NCBI GenBank assembly: GCA_965116625.1
Contig: OZ220717.1
Coordinates: 682,001-746,000, forward strand
From: VXNE01 sp965116625
GTDB taxonomy: Bacteria > Pseudomonadota > Gammaproteobacteria > Pseudomonadales > Azotimanducaceae
Length of the DNA stretch: 64,000 nucleotides
Direction: 5' to 3'
Shown here: positions 43,839-53,118 of the stretch, in pieces
Position numbering within the stretch: the stretch's first letter is position 1
Layout: the number at the start of each line of letters is the position of its first letter
Program-made: the position numbers and the translations under genes
Notes under the pieces: generated by a model
What the model was told of the DNA's origin: nothing
The model's database searches: none
Seen by the model: only the letters and a program-made list of their open reading frames with translations

Positions 43839-44753
43839 CTACGCGGACTCACGCCCGTTCTTCAGTTCCGCCACTTCCTTGCGCAGCCGGGCCAATTCCG
43901 CCTGCTCGGCTTGCGCTCTCTTCCATATCGGCGCGGTGTGATTGTGCGGCCCGTAGGCGCTCGGCGGAGTCAGGATCGCGCGCTGGTTTTCGGTCAGGTC
44001 GCCGTAGTGATCGGCGTTGTAGTAGCACGGGCCCCATGCCACCGCATGGGGGCAGTACTTGTAGAAAATGGTCCGCCGTTCTCCACCGCCCTCCCAGGGC
44101 ACGGTTCCGTGCGCGCAGGCTTCGGTGAAGATGATCGCATCGCCCGCGTTGGCATTGACCCGGTCCACGCACTGCGGGATCTCGGCCTGCTCTTTGCTGA
44201 CGCGCCATTCGCCCGGGAGCGGGAAGTTCACCTTGTGGCTCCCGGCGACGCACGCAAAGCCGCCGGTTGAAGGGTCCACGTCGTTGAGTTCGAAAGCCAC
44301 GGTCAAGAGACCATTGAAGAACCTGCCGTTGTTGTAGTGGTAGTAGCACTGACCTCCATCGCTTGGCCCCACGATGTCTCTCGGGCCCCCCGTGCCTTGA
44401 TGACCGCCGCCGTGCAGATAGAGCCGGCTCGGGTGGTCCGCGTTGACGACGTTGATGTAGTCGTGGTCCAGGCGATAACCGGGGCCGAGGAGCGTTTCGA
44501 GATAGGGCGCGATGCTCGGCAGGTCGATGAGATCGATGTATGTGCCACCCCACTCCAGCAGGGATGGCGCCGACCAGGCCGGGCCCTCTTCCGTCCCGAT
44601 TCTCGTCCGGTCCGAGCCGAAGTGACGCCGGCCTTCCATCCTGCGACGGGTCTCCAGGCGCGAGGACAGGTCCTCCACCTGTTCGGCCGATAGCGCGTTC
44701 CTGACGACGATGTAGCCGCGAAGGTCAAAAAGGTACTTTTCTTCGTCGTTCAT
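43839..44753 (-). CDS. Phytanoyl-CoA dioxygenase (PhyH) family protein
   Basis: Fe(II)/2-oxoglutarate dioxygenase-like protein, 304 residues. The double-stranded beta-helix core includes GGQCYYHYNNGRFFNGLLTVAFELNDVDPSTGGFACVAGSHK near 135-175, EACAHGTVPW near 210 (distal His) and RRTIFYKYCP. The expected H-x-D iron motif appears as H-Y-N, so one iron ligand may be replaced or lie elsewhere. A charged helix ends the protein (AQAEQAELARLRKEVAELKN). Divergent from an exported esterase. Confidence 0.75.
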   Translation of the reverse strand: MNDEEKYLFDLRGYIVVRNALSAEQVEDLSSRLETRRRMEGRRHFGSDRTRIGTEEGPAWSAPSLLEWGGTYIDLIDLPSIAPYLETLLGPGYRLDHDYINVVNADHPSRLYLHGGGHQGTGGPRDIVGPSDGGQCYYHYNNGRFFNGLLTVAFELNDVDPSTGGFACVAGSHKVNFPLPGEWRVSKEQAEIPQCVDRVNANAGDAIIFTEACAHGTVPWEGGGERRTIFYKYCPHAVAWGPCYYNADHYGDLTENQRAILTPPSAYGPHNHTAPIWKRAQAEQAELARLRKEVAELKNGRESA

Positions 44754-44851
44754 GGACCTGCCAATATTCCTTGCGCTGTGCGTGTCCGGGATATTCTAGG
44801 GAATTGCGCAATGGCCTGGCCATTGCGACCATTAGTACGCGCGAGGCAAAT

Positions 44852-46087
44852 ATGCCAATTTTCTTGATCACAGTGTTGTCCCTGGTCCTCGCGGCCTGGG
44901 CGAATGGAGCAGAGTACGTGCCAGGCGTTGATTCATTGCCGCAGGAAGGCGTCCCGAAGGGCGTGGTGACAAAACACGTGTGGGATGCCAGTCGCATCTA
45001 TCCCGACACGACACACGATTACTGGGTCTACGTGCCGGCTCAGTACACCGACACCGAGCCCGCATGCGTGATGGTCTTCCAGGACGGCCAGGCCTACGTC
45101 CACCTCGAAGGGCCCGTGCGGGCGCCGACCGTTTTCGACAACCTGATCCACAAGGGCGAAATGCCGATAACCATCGGCATCTTCATCAACCCGGGCAGCA
45201 GCGAACATGTCGACGACCAGCGCAGCGCCCAATATGTTCCGCTCTCCGACGCCTATGCGCGCTTCCTGCTGGAAGAAATCCTCCCGGAGGTCGCCAGGGA
45301 CTACAACCTCGTCGACGATGCCGAGGGCAGGGCCATCGGCGGCATGAGCGACGGTGGCCTCGCCTCGTTCACGGCCGCCTGGGAACGCCCCGACGCCTTC
45401 AGCAAGGTCGTGAGCCACATCGGCAGCTACACGCGGCTACGAGGCGGGTCCGAGTATCCGTACCTGATTCGGAAGACCCGCGGCAACCCGAAACCCATAC
45501 GGGTGTTCCTCCAGGATGGAATGAACGACCTGAACCTCACGGAGGGAAACTGGACCCTCGCCAATCTCAGCATGGAATCCGCCCTGATGTTCGCGCGGTA
45601 CGACTATCGGTTCGAGATGGGGACCGGCGGGCACGACCTGGCCCACGGCGGCGCGATCTTCCCCGACACGCTGCGTTGGATCTGGCGCGACTATCCCGGC
45701 GTGAAGGGGTCAGGCGTTGTGTCCTTTCCGGACGCGATTGTGGGTCGGTGGGACATGGTGACCAATATCTTTGGCAAGGATCTCCGCGGCACCTTGACCA
45801 TCACTTCGAAAGGGGATGTGCTCACGGCAAGGCTCGACGAAGAAGAAGACGGCGAGATCGAGGTCTCGGCCATCAGCTTCGAGGACGGCATCCTGACCTA
45901 CGAGTACGGTGCGCCTCAATCCCAGATGAACTACTGGGCGAAACCGGGTGAGGCATCGGCCGGCACCTTGAATACCTGGTTGAAGGTGACAGGAGACACC
46001 TTCGAAGGCGCCTTGAGCAGTGAGGGGAAAATTTTCGACTTCGCTGTCAGGGGTGAACGGAGAAGCGGGACGACCGAAAGCGATTGA
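44852..46087 (+). CDS. Exported esterase, enterochelin-esterase/CE1-like
   Basis: 411 residues with a signal peptide (about 1-19, MPIFLITVLSLVLAAWANG). The alpha/beta-hydrolase domain has VFQDGQAYVH near 73, the nucleophile elbow IGGMSDGGLAS (Ser near residue 167) and an acid/His end in GGHDLAHGGAIFPDTLRWIW. The C-terminal 110 residues form a beta-rich domain (IVGRWDMVTNIFGKDLRGTLTITSKGD). This architecture is frequent in polysaccharide-degradation clusters. First gene of the glycan island, probably removing acyl groups. Confidence 0.78.
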   Translation: MPIFLITVLSLVLAAWANGAEYVPGVDSLPQEGVPKGVVTKHVWDASRIYPDTTHDYWVYVPAQYTDTEPACVMVFQDGQAYVHLEGPVRAPTVFDNLIHKGEMPITIGIFINPGSSEHVDDQRSAQYVPLSDAYARFLLEEILPEVARDYNLVDDAEGRAIGGMSDGGLASFTAAWERPDAFSKVVSHIGSYTRLRGGSEYPYLIRKTRGNPKPIRVFLQDGMNDLNLTEGNWTLANLSMESALMFARYDYRFEMGTGGHDLAHGGAIFPDTLRWIWRDYPGVKGSGVVSFPDAIVGRWDMVTNIFGKDLRGTLTITSKGDVLTARLDEEEDGEIEVSAISFEDGILTYEYGAPQSQMNYWAKPGEASAGTLNTWLKVTGDTFEGALSSEGKIFDFAVRGERRSGTTESD

Positions 46088-46139
46088 TGAGCCGACGGCC
46101 CAAAAAAACTGCTAGGCCCTGAGACCGAAATGCTCGGGT

Positions 46140-47918
46140 CTAAGCAGAGTTGCTCGCTTCGATCCCCTCTTGGAGCACGGCGTACTCCTCCTTGTTCTGA
46201 CCGGCGTCAGCGAAGGTCACCAGCTTGAACGACTTATCGATTCCATCCTGCTTGGCCGCCTGCGTGTAGATGGCATTGCCCCACCAGCTCGATTCGGGGA
46301 TGCCGCCCGCTTCTTCAACTGCCGTATCCGTGGCGAGAACCTGTGGCCCCCTGACGAAGGCGACCGCGTTGCTGGTCTCGTCCCTGTCGGGAACCCGGCG
46401 GATCTCAAGGGGAATCTTCACGCGTATCGTGTCTCCCGGCGACCAGACTCGCTGAATCTCGATCAGGCGGCTCGCCGACGGCGTGTGGGCCACTCCGTCA
46501 ACCGTCGCCTCGAATCCCGTTGCCCAGGAGGGTGCGCGCAGGACGACCGAAAACCGGTCTGCCTGTTCCGGTTCCACCTGAACCTCAAGGTCGCCTGTTA
46601 GGGGATAGTCACCGCCGACATGCAACGTGACTTTCCTCCGCCCCTCGCCGCCGTACGCCAGCACGTGCTTCCCCGGAATGTACTGCAGCAGCGCTGGCTT
46701 GCCGTTCAGAACACCCGATGCGAACGTCGGGATCATCGCGATGCCGCGGGGAATGCTGCTGGAGCAGCAGGAGATCGCAGGGGTCATCTTGGCGTCGTGG
46801 CCGTTGTAGTGCTTGCGTCCAAGCAGGGGCACGAAGTAGGTCACTTCACCGGTGAGCGGAGACTGTGCGGCGAGCAGCGCATTGTAAGTCGTACGCTCCA
46901 GTTCGTCGGCATAGCGCACCTCGCCCGTCAGTTCTAGCAGGTGGCGGGTCAGTTGCAGCCAGGTCACCGTGACGCAGCCTTCTCCGGCCGCCACGCCCGC
47001 CGGCAGCCTGCCATCCGGCGTGAACTTCTCGTGATAGCTGGCCGTTCCGGTGACGTAGAGACGCTTTGTCGCGATGTCGTCCCACGCATTCCTGCAGGCG
47101 GTGAGGTAACGCTCGTCGGGATCGACGCGGTACAGCTCGAGTAGCCCCACCAGGTTCGACAGCATCTCGTAGGCCTTCCGGTTGGCTGTCCTGTAGACGT
47201 TTCCGTGTTCGAGCAGGCTGGTGAGAAGGCGGCAGCCCTCCTCTTCGGACATCCACGTCTCGGGATCGCTTTCGTCTTCCCAGGCATCGATGATCGCGTG
47301 ACAGAACTCGAGGTATCGCGGCTCGCCGGTCAGCTGGTAAAGAAGGGCCATGGGCTCAAGCACGCTGGTTGTGGCCATGCCCTGGTGGGAACTGGCAAGT
47401 CGCATGCTTCTCTTCTCTACGACGAAGAGTCCATACATCAGGTCCGCTGCTCGCCTGCTCGCCTCGAGCGCTGGTTCATGGCCGGTGGCCTGGTAGTAGG
47501 TGAGCAATCCGATGAGGTTGTACTTGTGCGTCCAGACATCCCAGACCGGGCCGTCCCACCCGATCCCGTCGCCCTCACCGAAATGGTCTCCTTCGCCGTA
47601 CGTGCCCAGGTACCCATCGGGGAGCTGGGTCTGGATGAGCTTCCTTACGGTGGAGTCCATCCGCTCCTTGAGCCGTTCATCTCCCGTGAACCGCCACGCA
47701 TGGGTTGCCGCGTGCAGGTACTTTCCCACGTGCTCCCCGGCCCACCACTGCTTGCCCGGCCGGTTGACATACGGGTCGAGAATCATGTCCAGGTCCAACT
47801 GCAGCAGGCGTTTCTCGACATTGACCCTCATGCGGTCGGCGATCCAGCCCTCGTACCGGGTGCCCGCCAGATCGGCTGGCTCGAACGCCATCTCTACCTT
47901 CACCTGGACCTCAGCCAT
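46140..47918 (-). CDS. GH127-family beta-L-arabinofuranosidase-like glycosidase
   Basis: 592 residues from ATG 47918 behind AGGGGAG. (alpha/alpha)6-barrel followed by beta-sandwich domains. The zinc and nucleophile set of GH127 is recognisable: Glu313 and Cys315 in AGEGCVTV, and Cys384-Cys385 in AISCCSSSIPRG. In better-known members the latter reads CCPPN. No signal peptide, so it should act on imported oligosaccharides. Translation is coupled to the preceding propeller gene (8-base overlap). Confidence 0.82.
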   Translation of the reverse strand: MAEVQVKVEMAFEPADLAGTRYEGWIADRMRVNVEKRLLQLDLDMILDPYVNRPGKQWWAGEHVGKYLHAATHAWRFTGDERLKERMDSTVRKLIQTQLPDGYLGTYGEGDHFGEGDGIGWDGPVWDVWTHKYNLIGLLTYYQATGHEPALEASRRAADLMYGLFVVEKRSMRLASSHQGMATTSVLEPMALLYQLTGEPRYLEFCHAIIDAWEDESDPETWMSEEEGCRLLTSLLEHGNVYRTANRKAYEMLSNLVGLLELYRVDPDERYLTACRNAWDDIATKRLYVTGTASYHEKFTPDGRLPAGVAAGEGCVTVTWLQLTRHLLELTGEVRYADELERTTYNALLAAQSPLTGEVTYFVPLLGRKHYNGHDAKMTPAISCCSSSIPRGIAMIPTFASGVLNGKPALLQYIPGKHVLAYGGEGRRKVTLHVGGDYPLTGDLEVQVEPEQADRFSVVLRAPSWATGFEATVDGVAHTPSASRLIEIQRVWSPGDTIRVKIPLEIRRVPDRDETSNAVAFVRGPQVLATDTAVEEAGGIPESSWWGNAIYTQAAKQDGIDKSFKLVTFADAGQNKEEYAVLQEGIEASNSA

Positions 47919-49308
47919 CGAAACTCCCCTCTGGGCTGCCTTGGGAAAAGGAAAACACTGTCGCCTCCTGGAACGCGAATTGAAGTCGGGCAGGCCTGTT
48001 GCTGATCGCGTCCAGGGCATTTTCGTCCAGCCACCGCACGTGGGCATCCGACACCGTACTCGCCAGCGGATGACTTTCAGCCAGCACCTGGTTGCCCTCG
48101 CCCAGGACACTCACCGCGAGGCTGCCTCCTTCTGCAATGTCCGCCGAAACTCGGAGCGGGGCCTTGCCGTCAAAGACGGGCGTTGTCGTTACCGTCGCCG
48201 CGTCCGACGCCCTGTATCCGGCGAAACCGTCCGGACGCAGGGTCGCCAGGCAGAAGAACCCGTTTCGCCAACTCGTGTGAAGCCCGTCGCTCCCGCCGTA
48301 ATACAGACGGATTTCGTCCTCGAGGAAAACCGGACACGCCGCGGCGTATACACAACCCCAGTCACACTCGCCTTCGTCACCATTCGGGATGAACGGGGTT
48401 CCGGGAACCACGCGATGCCAGGTTTTTGTGTCCGGACTCCAGGTCAGCTCTGTCCAGACGCAGTCCCCATCCTGGTCGTGAATGGCAACGAGCCCGATAT
48501 ACACGCCGCCGTGAAAACAGACCGGCATCGAGTAGGTCTGGTGTCTCTCGTCCAGCCCCTCCAACACGATCTGCGTCTTCTCCCAGTGCAGGAAGTCGGG
48601 GCTCGACGTCCGGGCGACCTGGCGACCAAACGGTTTGCTCCATTGGCGGGTTATCCCCACGTACTCTCTTAAGCTCGGTGCCCAGAAGGCGTTGTTGTGC
48701 GTATCTCCCGCGCTATTCGCTTCGGGGCAGGCTATCGGGGGTTCCCAATGGATACCGTCGGCCGAGAACGCAACCGAGAGGATCTCGGACTTGAGAAACG
48801 CCTTGTAACGACGGGACGGATCCGGGTCCTGGAGATCTTTGAGAATCCCTGCGCCGTGCGGCCCCGCCTGAAGCGCCCAAGTGGCTCCGCCGCCTCGCCA
48901 CAGGATGTTGTTGGCCTTGCTCCCGTCGTATTCGACGAGTCCCAGCTCCGGTTTGAACCAGGTTAGCCCGTCTTCCGAAGTGGCATAGCAAATGGCCATT
49001 TCCCGGTTACGGGGTGCGCCATATTTCACCTCTTCGCGCTGTCGAGCGCTCATCCCCTTTGACGAATTGTCGACGATAAACGGGCTGTACCAGCACTTGT
49101 ACAAGCGCTCCTCGTCGTCGTAGATGACGTTGGCGTAGAGATTGTCGAAGCGCATCTCCCATGGCTTGTCCTCACCGAACAGCGGATTGCCGCCGTGCTT
49201 ACTGACGACCCCCAGCGTGAGTTCGGCGTTCTGCGCACCTTCCACGATGCGATCATCAAGCAGGAGGTATCGCCCCTGCTCCAACCCGCGGGCACTGTCT
49301 CTATCCAC
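47911..49308 (-). CDS. Five-bladed beta-propeller glycosidase-like protein (GH32/43/68-like fold)
   Basis: About 465 residues. Repeated blade motifs FDNLYANVIYDDEERLYKCWYSPF, ICYATSEDGLTWFKPELGLVEY, VAFSADGIHWEPP, RTSSPDFLHWEKTQIVL and IRLYYGGSDGLH mark the furanosidase-superfamily propeller. The C-terminal 110 residues look like a beta-sandwich (APLRVSADIAEGGSLAVSVLGEG). No signal peptide. Start uncertain: GTG 49308 avoids overlap with the upstream gene, GTG 49359 would add 17 residues. Specificity unknown; coupled to GH127. Confidence 0.72.
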   Translation of the reverse strand: MDRDSARGLEQGRYLLLDDRIVEGAQNAELTLGVVSKHGGNPLFGEDKPWEMRFDNLYANVIYDDEERLYKCWYSPFIVDNSSKGMSARQREEVKYGAPRNREMAICYATSEDGLTWFKPELGLVEYDGSKANNILWRGGGATWALQAGPHGAGILKDLQDPDPSRRYKAFLKSEILSVAFSADGIHWEPPIACPEANSAGDTHNNAFWAPSLREYVGITRQWSKPFGRQVARTSSPDFLHWEKTQIVLEGLDERHQTYSMPVCFHGGVYIGLVAIHDQDGDCVWTELTWSPDTKTWHRVVPGTPFIPNGDEGECDWGCVYAAACPVFLEDEIRLYYGGSDGLHTSWRNGFFCLATLRPDGFAGYRASDAATVTTTPVFDGKAPLRVSADIAEGGSLAVSVLGEGNQVLAESHPLASTVSDAHVRWLDENALDAISNRPARLQFAFQEATVFSFSQGSPEGSFDG

Positions 49309-49325
49309 TGTCCTGTTCTTCCGAG

Positions 49326-50210
49326 CTACGGCGTCCTGAAGCTTCCAAGGAACGACCACATGACGCTATGGGTCGAGACGCCGTGCAGGTTTTCCGGCCA
49401 CGCGTGTTTCACCATCTCCAGTCGATAGTGCTCGACCCGCGCTCCCTGCTCGCAAGTGTCGTAGACGAAGTGGGTTTCACCCTCGGAATCCGTCCGGCGT
49501 TCGTCCTCGCAGTTGTACCGGTCGCGCCAGAACTGCACCAGGCCCGGTATGTCCCGCATCGTCCCGACGGAGTCCCATGATTTCCAGTCCCATGTATTGC
49601 CGTACGCAATGATGGGGTCCTTGACGCCGTGGACGTGCATGATGGGGACGTTGCGTTCGGGATCGCAGGACTTCGGCGAGACCGGCATGGTGCCAGCGAA
49701 CGAGGCTATGGCCGCGAAACGCTCACTCATCTGGCACGCGAGTTCGTAGGAGAACATCGAGCCCAGCGAATAGCCGACGGCGTAGACCTTCGACGCATCG
49801 ACCGGATGGCTGGATGAGATGTCGTCGATCATCGCCCCGATGTAGTCGATGTCCTGGCGCGACTGGGCATCGGTATTCAACTGCCACGCACCTTCGTTGG
49901 GCGGCACGAGCTTGCCGACCGGGAAGGCGAGGATGATCCCCTCCCTTGCCGCCAGTTCTTCCCATCTGTCCTGTCGCGGAAACACCCAGCTTCCCGCGTC
50001 ACCGCCCATCAGGAATACCAGGAGCGGCATGGGGCTTTCGGGCGGATTCGCAGGCACGAACAGGTGGTACGCCCGCTCCACCCCGTTCACGGCAATTTCG
50101 GTGATGGGGTGGTGCTGTCTCCACTTCTCGGCACTGTAGCTCCCGTAGCCGACATAAAGAACTGCGCCGACGACGATGGCGGCAACCAGGATGATCAGCG
50201 TTTTCTTCAT
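49326..50210 (-). CDS. Membrane-anchored esterase, PHB-depolymerase/feruloyl-esterase (LpqC) type
   Basis: 294 residues with one N-terminal membrane segment (MKKTLIILVAAIVVGAVLYVGYG), so periplasmic and tethered. The alpha/beta-hydrolase core has YHLFVPANPP, MGGDAGSW, the nucleophile elbow VYAVGYSLGSMFSYELACQMSERFAAIASFAG (Ser near 148), MHVHGVKDPIIAYGNTWDW and a terminal MVKHAWPENLH. Conserved cysteines suggest disulfides. Likely removes ester substituents from glycan. Directly abuts the sulfatase gene upstream. Confidence 0.8.
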   Translation of the reverse strand: MKKTLIILVAAIVVGAVLYVGYGSYSAEKWRQHHPITEIAVNGVERAYHLFVPANPPESPMPLLVFLMGGDAGSWVFPRQDRWEELAAREGIILAFPVGKLVPPNEGAWQLNTDAQSRQDIDYIGAMIDDISSSHPVDASKVYAVGYSLGSMFSYELACQMSERFAAIASFAGTMPVSPKSCDPERNVPIMHVHGVKDPIIAYGNTWDWKSWDSVGTMRDIPGLVQFWRDRYNCEDERRTDSEGETHFVYDTCEQGARVEHYRLEMVKHAWPENLHGVSTHSVMWSFLGSFRTP

Positions 50211-51665
50211 TTATGACTCCGGGGCGGGAACATTGGCTTCAGGGAAATGCTCGGCGAGCTGGTTCATCACCTCCCGGTGTTCTCCATTGACAGGTTCCAC
50301 CGCAAGATTGGTCCATTCGTAGGGATCCGCGTCGTGGTCGTATAGCTCTTCGGTCCCGTCGTGATAGCGGATGTATCGCCAGCGTTCCGTGCGTATCGAG
50401 TGATTCTGGTAGCCATAGGTGCTGACCACCGGCCGCGGCCAGGGCAGGTCCGGTTGTTTCAGCAACGGCACGAGGGATTGGCCGTCCATTCCGTCTCGTG
50501 GATCCAGACCCGCAAGCTCGATCAGCGTTGGATACAGATCAAGCAGGCTGACCACCCGGTCGCTCGTGACATTGTGGACGGCAGTTCCGGGAGCAGAGAT
50601 GACGAGCGTCGTTCTCAAGCCGTCCTCCCAGAGCGTGTGCTTGCGCCAGTGCTCCTTCTGCCCAAGATGGTAGCCATGGTCGCCCCAGAGCGCCACGATC
50701 GTATTGTCGGCATGGGGTGATTCAGCCAACGCATCGAGAACCCTGCCAACCTGGGCATCGGCAAAGGAGATGCTGGCAAGATAACCCTGCACGGCCGCCT
50801 CCCACTGGTTGTATTTCAGGACGTTCGCGTGATCGCCCCCGACCGCGGCATGGTCCACGTCATTCGAAATGTCCAGCACCTCGGCAGCAAGCCTTCGGCC
50901 GAAGGGCGGAATGTCGTCGAGGTCATTGTCGATGACCTTCGGCAACACAACGGAATCCCTCGGATGCATCTCGAAGTACTTCCTCGGAACCTCCCAGGAC
51001 AAATGCGGCTTGTGGGTGCCATAGGCCAGGAAAAACGGCTTGTCGTGGGGGCCTTCGAGTTCGGCGATAATGTGATCGGCATTCTGCGCATCGATCATTT
51101 CGCTGTCGTCGGCATCCAGGGGTCCCCAGGGCGTCCACTTGCCTTCTTTGGTGAATTTCGATTTCTTCTGGGGCGGAGTTTCCTTTTTGGAGTCAGTTTC
51201 CTTCTGAGTCGATTTCCAGCTTGCAAAGTACACGTCCCAGGCGTCGTCATCTCCCGGCAGCGACCTGTGGAATATCTTGCCGGCACCCTTGACGCTGTAC
51301 CCGTGCCGGCGAAAGTACTGCGGCAGCGTGACGGCGTCCGGTAGCTGCTCTCGAAGTTCTTCGAAATTGCCATAGACGCCCGAGTGCGCCGGCATGACAC
51401 CCGTGAGCAGGCTGACGCGCGAAGGATTGCAAAGCGGGGCCGCTGCGTAGGCTCGGGAAAATGTGACCCCCTCACTGGCAAGACGGTCGATGTTCGGCGT
51501 TCGGGTGCCGGGATGCCCATCGAGATGACCAACCCAGTGATTCAGATCATCGACGGCGATGAACAGGACGTTTGGACGGGTTTCCCCGGCTGACGAAACA
51601 CCGACACCAAGCAACGCGCACAGGAACAGGACGCGGCCCCATCGTTCATGACCCGCTTTCTTCAT
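50211..51665 (-). CDS. Exported sulfatase, iduronate-2-sulfatase-like
   Basis: Type I sulfatase, 484 residues from ATG 51665 with GGAGG upstream. Sec signal (MKKAGHERWGRVLFLCALLGVGVSSAG). Metal-binding DD in FIAVDDLNHWVGHLDGHPG, formylglycine motif C-N-P-S-R at 79-83 (PLCNPSRVSLLTG), THKPHLSW and the second metal site WGDHGYHLGQKEHWRKHTLWE near 330. The LNHWVGHLDG start and LGQKEHWRKHTLWE stretch are typical of iduronate-type sulfatases. A Lys/Ser-rich insertion is at about 150-170. Divergent from the next sulfatase. Confidence 0.9.
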   Translation of the reverse strand: MKKAGHERWGRVLFLCALLGVGVSSAGETRPNVLFIAVDDLNHWVGHLDGHPGTRTPNIDRLASEGVTFSRAYAAAPLCNPSRVSLLTGVMPAHSGVYGNFEELREQLPDAVTLPQYFRRHGYSVKGAGKIFHRSLPGDDDAWDVYFASWKSTQKETDSKKETPPQKKSKFTKEGKWTPWGPLDADDSEMIDAQNADHIIAELEGPHDKPFFLAYGTHKPHLSWEVPRKYFEMHPRDSVVLPKVIDNDLDDIPPFGRRLAAEVLDISNDVDHAAVGGDHANVLKYNQWEAAVQGYLASISFADAQVGRVLDALAESPHADNTIVALWGDHGYHLGQKEHWRKHTLWEDGLRTTLVISAPGTAVHNVTSDRVVSLLDLYPTLIELAGLDPRDGMDGQSLVPLLKQPDLPWPRPVVSTYGYQNHSIRTERWRYIRYHDGTEELYDHDADPYEWTNLAVEPVNGEHREVMNQLAEHFPEANVPAPES

Positions 51666-51737
51666 CGAGTCCTCCCGAGCCGCTCCTTTACTCGACATGA
51701 TTTAATTGAACTCTCCGTGTTCGGGAATCCTGTAATC

Positions 51738-53072
51738 ATGATAAGGCGTGACCTGCTGAAGGGTGTTGGTGCTACAGCACTGTTACCTGCCGCGTTGAGC
51801 CATGCAATCAAGGGCAAGAAAACCAATGTCATCCTCATCCTGACGGACGATACCGGATACGAGGTGTTCGGCTGTTACGGGTCAAAGCAATACAAGACCC
51901 CGCGCGTTGACCGGTTGGCGGAGACCGGCATGCGTTTCAACCACTGTTACTCGAACCCGGTATGTGCCCCGAGCCGCGTCAAGATCATGACCGGGAAATC
52001 CAATGTCCGCAATTACGTGCATTGGGGCGTTCTCGATCCCGGCGAGAGGACCCTCGGACACATGATGAAAGACGCAGGCTATGCCACATGCGTTGCAGGA
52101 AAGTGGCAGCTTGAGGGCGGGGGAACCTTCGCGCCCGAGACACAGGGGACGGGCACCCTCCCCCCGGACGCGGGATTCGACGAACACTTCTGCTACGAAC
52201 TGAAGAGCGGCCAAAAGGACTATTGGAACTCAATCTTCACCGTCAACGGCCAATCTGTTCAGAAAAAAGACGCCTACGGGCCGACGCTGGTCAATGACTA
52301 CGTCCTGGACTTCATCGACAGGAAGAAGGAAGAGCCTTTCTTCATCTACTACCCATTGTGGCTCACCCATGGACCGTTTCTCCCCACGCCGGACAGCGCG
52401 GACCGATCGTCCACCGCTTCACAGCAGAACTTCGAGGACATGGTTGCCTACATGGACAAGATGGTAGGTCGTGTCGTCGACAAACTCGACGAAGCCGGGT
52501 TGCGGGAGAATACGCTCATCCTGTTCACGGCCGACAACGGCTCACCCGGAGGAGCGAAGGGAGGGATCGTATCCGAGCTGCACGGCAGGAAGATCGACGG
52601 AGGGAAGAGCAAACCCACCGATGCCGGAACGCGTGTCGCCCTCGTCGCCAACATGCCGGGCACTGTCCCGGCGGGCCGGGTCACCGACGACTTGGTTGAT
52701 TTCAGCGACATGATGCCGACGATGGCCGCCATGACCGGCGCCCCACTGCCCAGCGACGATGTGATCGACGGCGTCAGCTTCGCACCCCAGCTCCAGGGCA
52801 GACGGGGAAATCCCCGGGAGTGGATCTACATGTACAACGAACCGACTCCCGGTCCCGTGCCCAACGCCACGATATTTGCGCGCGATCACCGGTGGAAGCT
52901 GTACAACGACGGCCGACTGTACGACATCAGCAAGGATGTCCTCGAGCAGAATCCCGTGACAAAAGGCGGCAGCGAGGCGCGGGCGAAATTGCAGGCCGTG
53001 CTGGATTCGATGCCGTCAGAGGGGCTGAAGATCTACCGCCCCGAAACGGACCCAATGGCGGGCAGAGCTTAG
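51738..53072 (+). CDS. Sulfatase with Tat-type signal
   Basis: Type I sulfatase, 444 residues from ATG 51738. Signal with twin arginine and a moderately hydrophobic core (MIRRDLLKGVGATALLPAALSHA). Metal site ILTDDTGYEVFGCYG, formylglycine motif C-A-P-S-R at 76-80 (PVCAPSRVKIMTGKS), AGKWQLEGGG, and LFTADNGSPGG near 288. Tat export would mean the cysteine is matured and the protein folded in the cytoplasm. Second of the sulfatases, followed by a third 46 bases later. Confidence 0.9.
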   Translation: MIRRDLLKGVGATALLPAALSHAIKGKKTNVILILTDDTGYEVFGCYGSKQYKTPRVDRLAETGMRFNHCYSNPVCAPSRVKIMTGKSNVRNYVHWGVLDPGERTLGHMMKDAGYATCVAGKWQLEGGGTFAPETQGTGTLPPDAGFDEHFCYELKSGQKDYWNSIFTVNGQSVQKKDAYGPTLVNDYVLDFIDRKKEEPFFIYYPLWLTHGPFLPTPDSADRSSTASQQNFEDMVAYMDKMVGRVVDKLDEAGLRENTLILFTADNGSPGGAKGGIVSELHGRKIDGGKSKPTDAGTRVALVANMPGTVPAGRVTDDLVDFSDMMPTMAAMTGAPLPSDDVIDGVSFAPQLQGRRGNPREWIYMYNEPTPGPVPNATIFARDHRWKLYNDGRLYDISKDVLEQNPVTKGGSEARAKLQAVLDSMPSEGLKIYRPETDPMAGRA

Positions 53073-53118
53073 TAGTCAACAAGGCCCTGGCTGACGCACC
53101 GGACGAGGAGGTCATATC

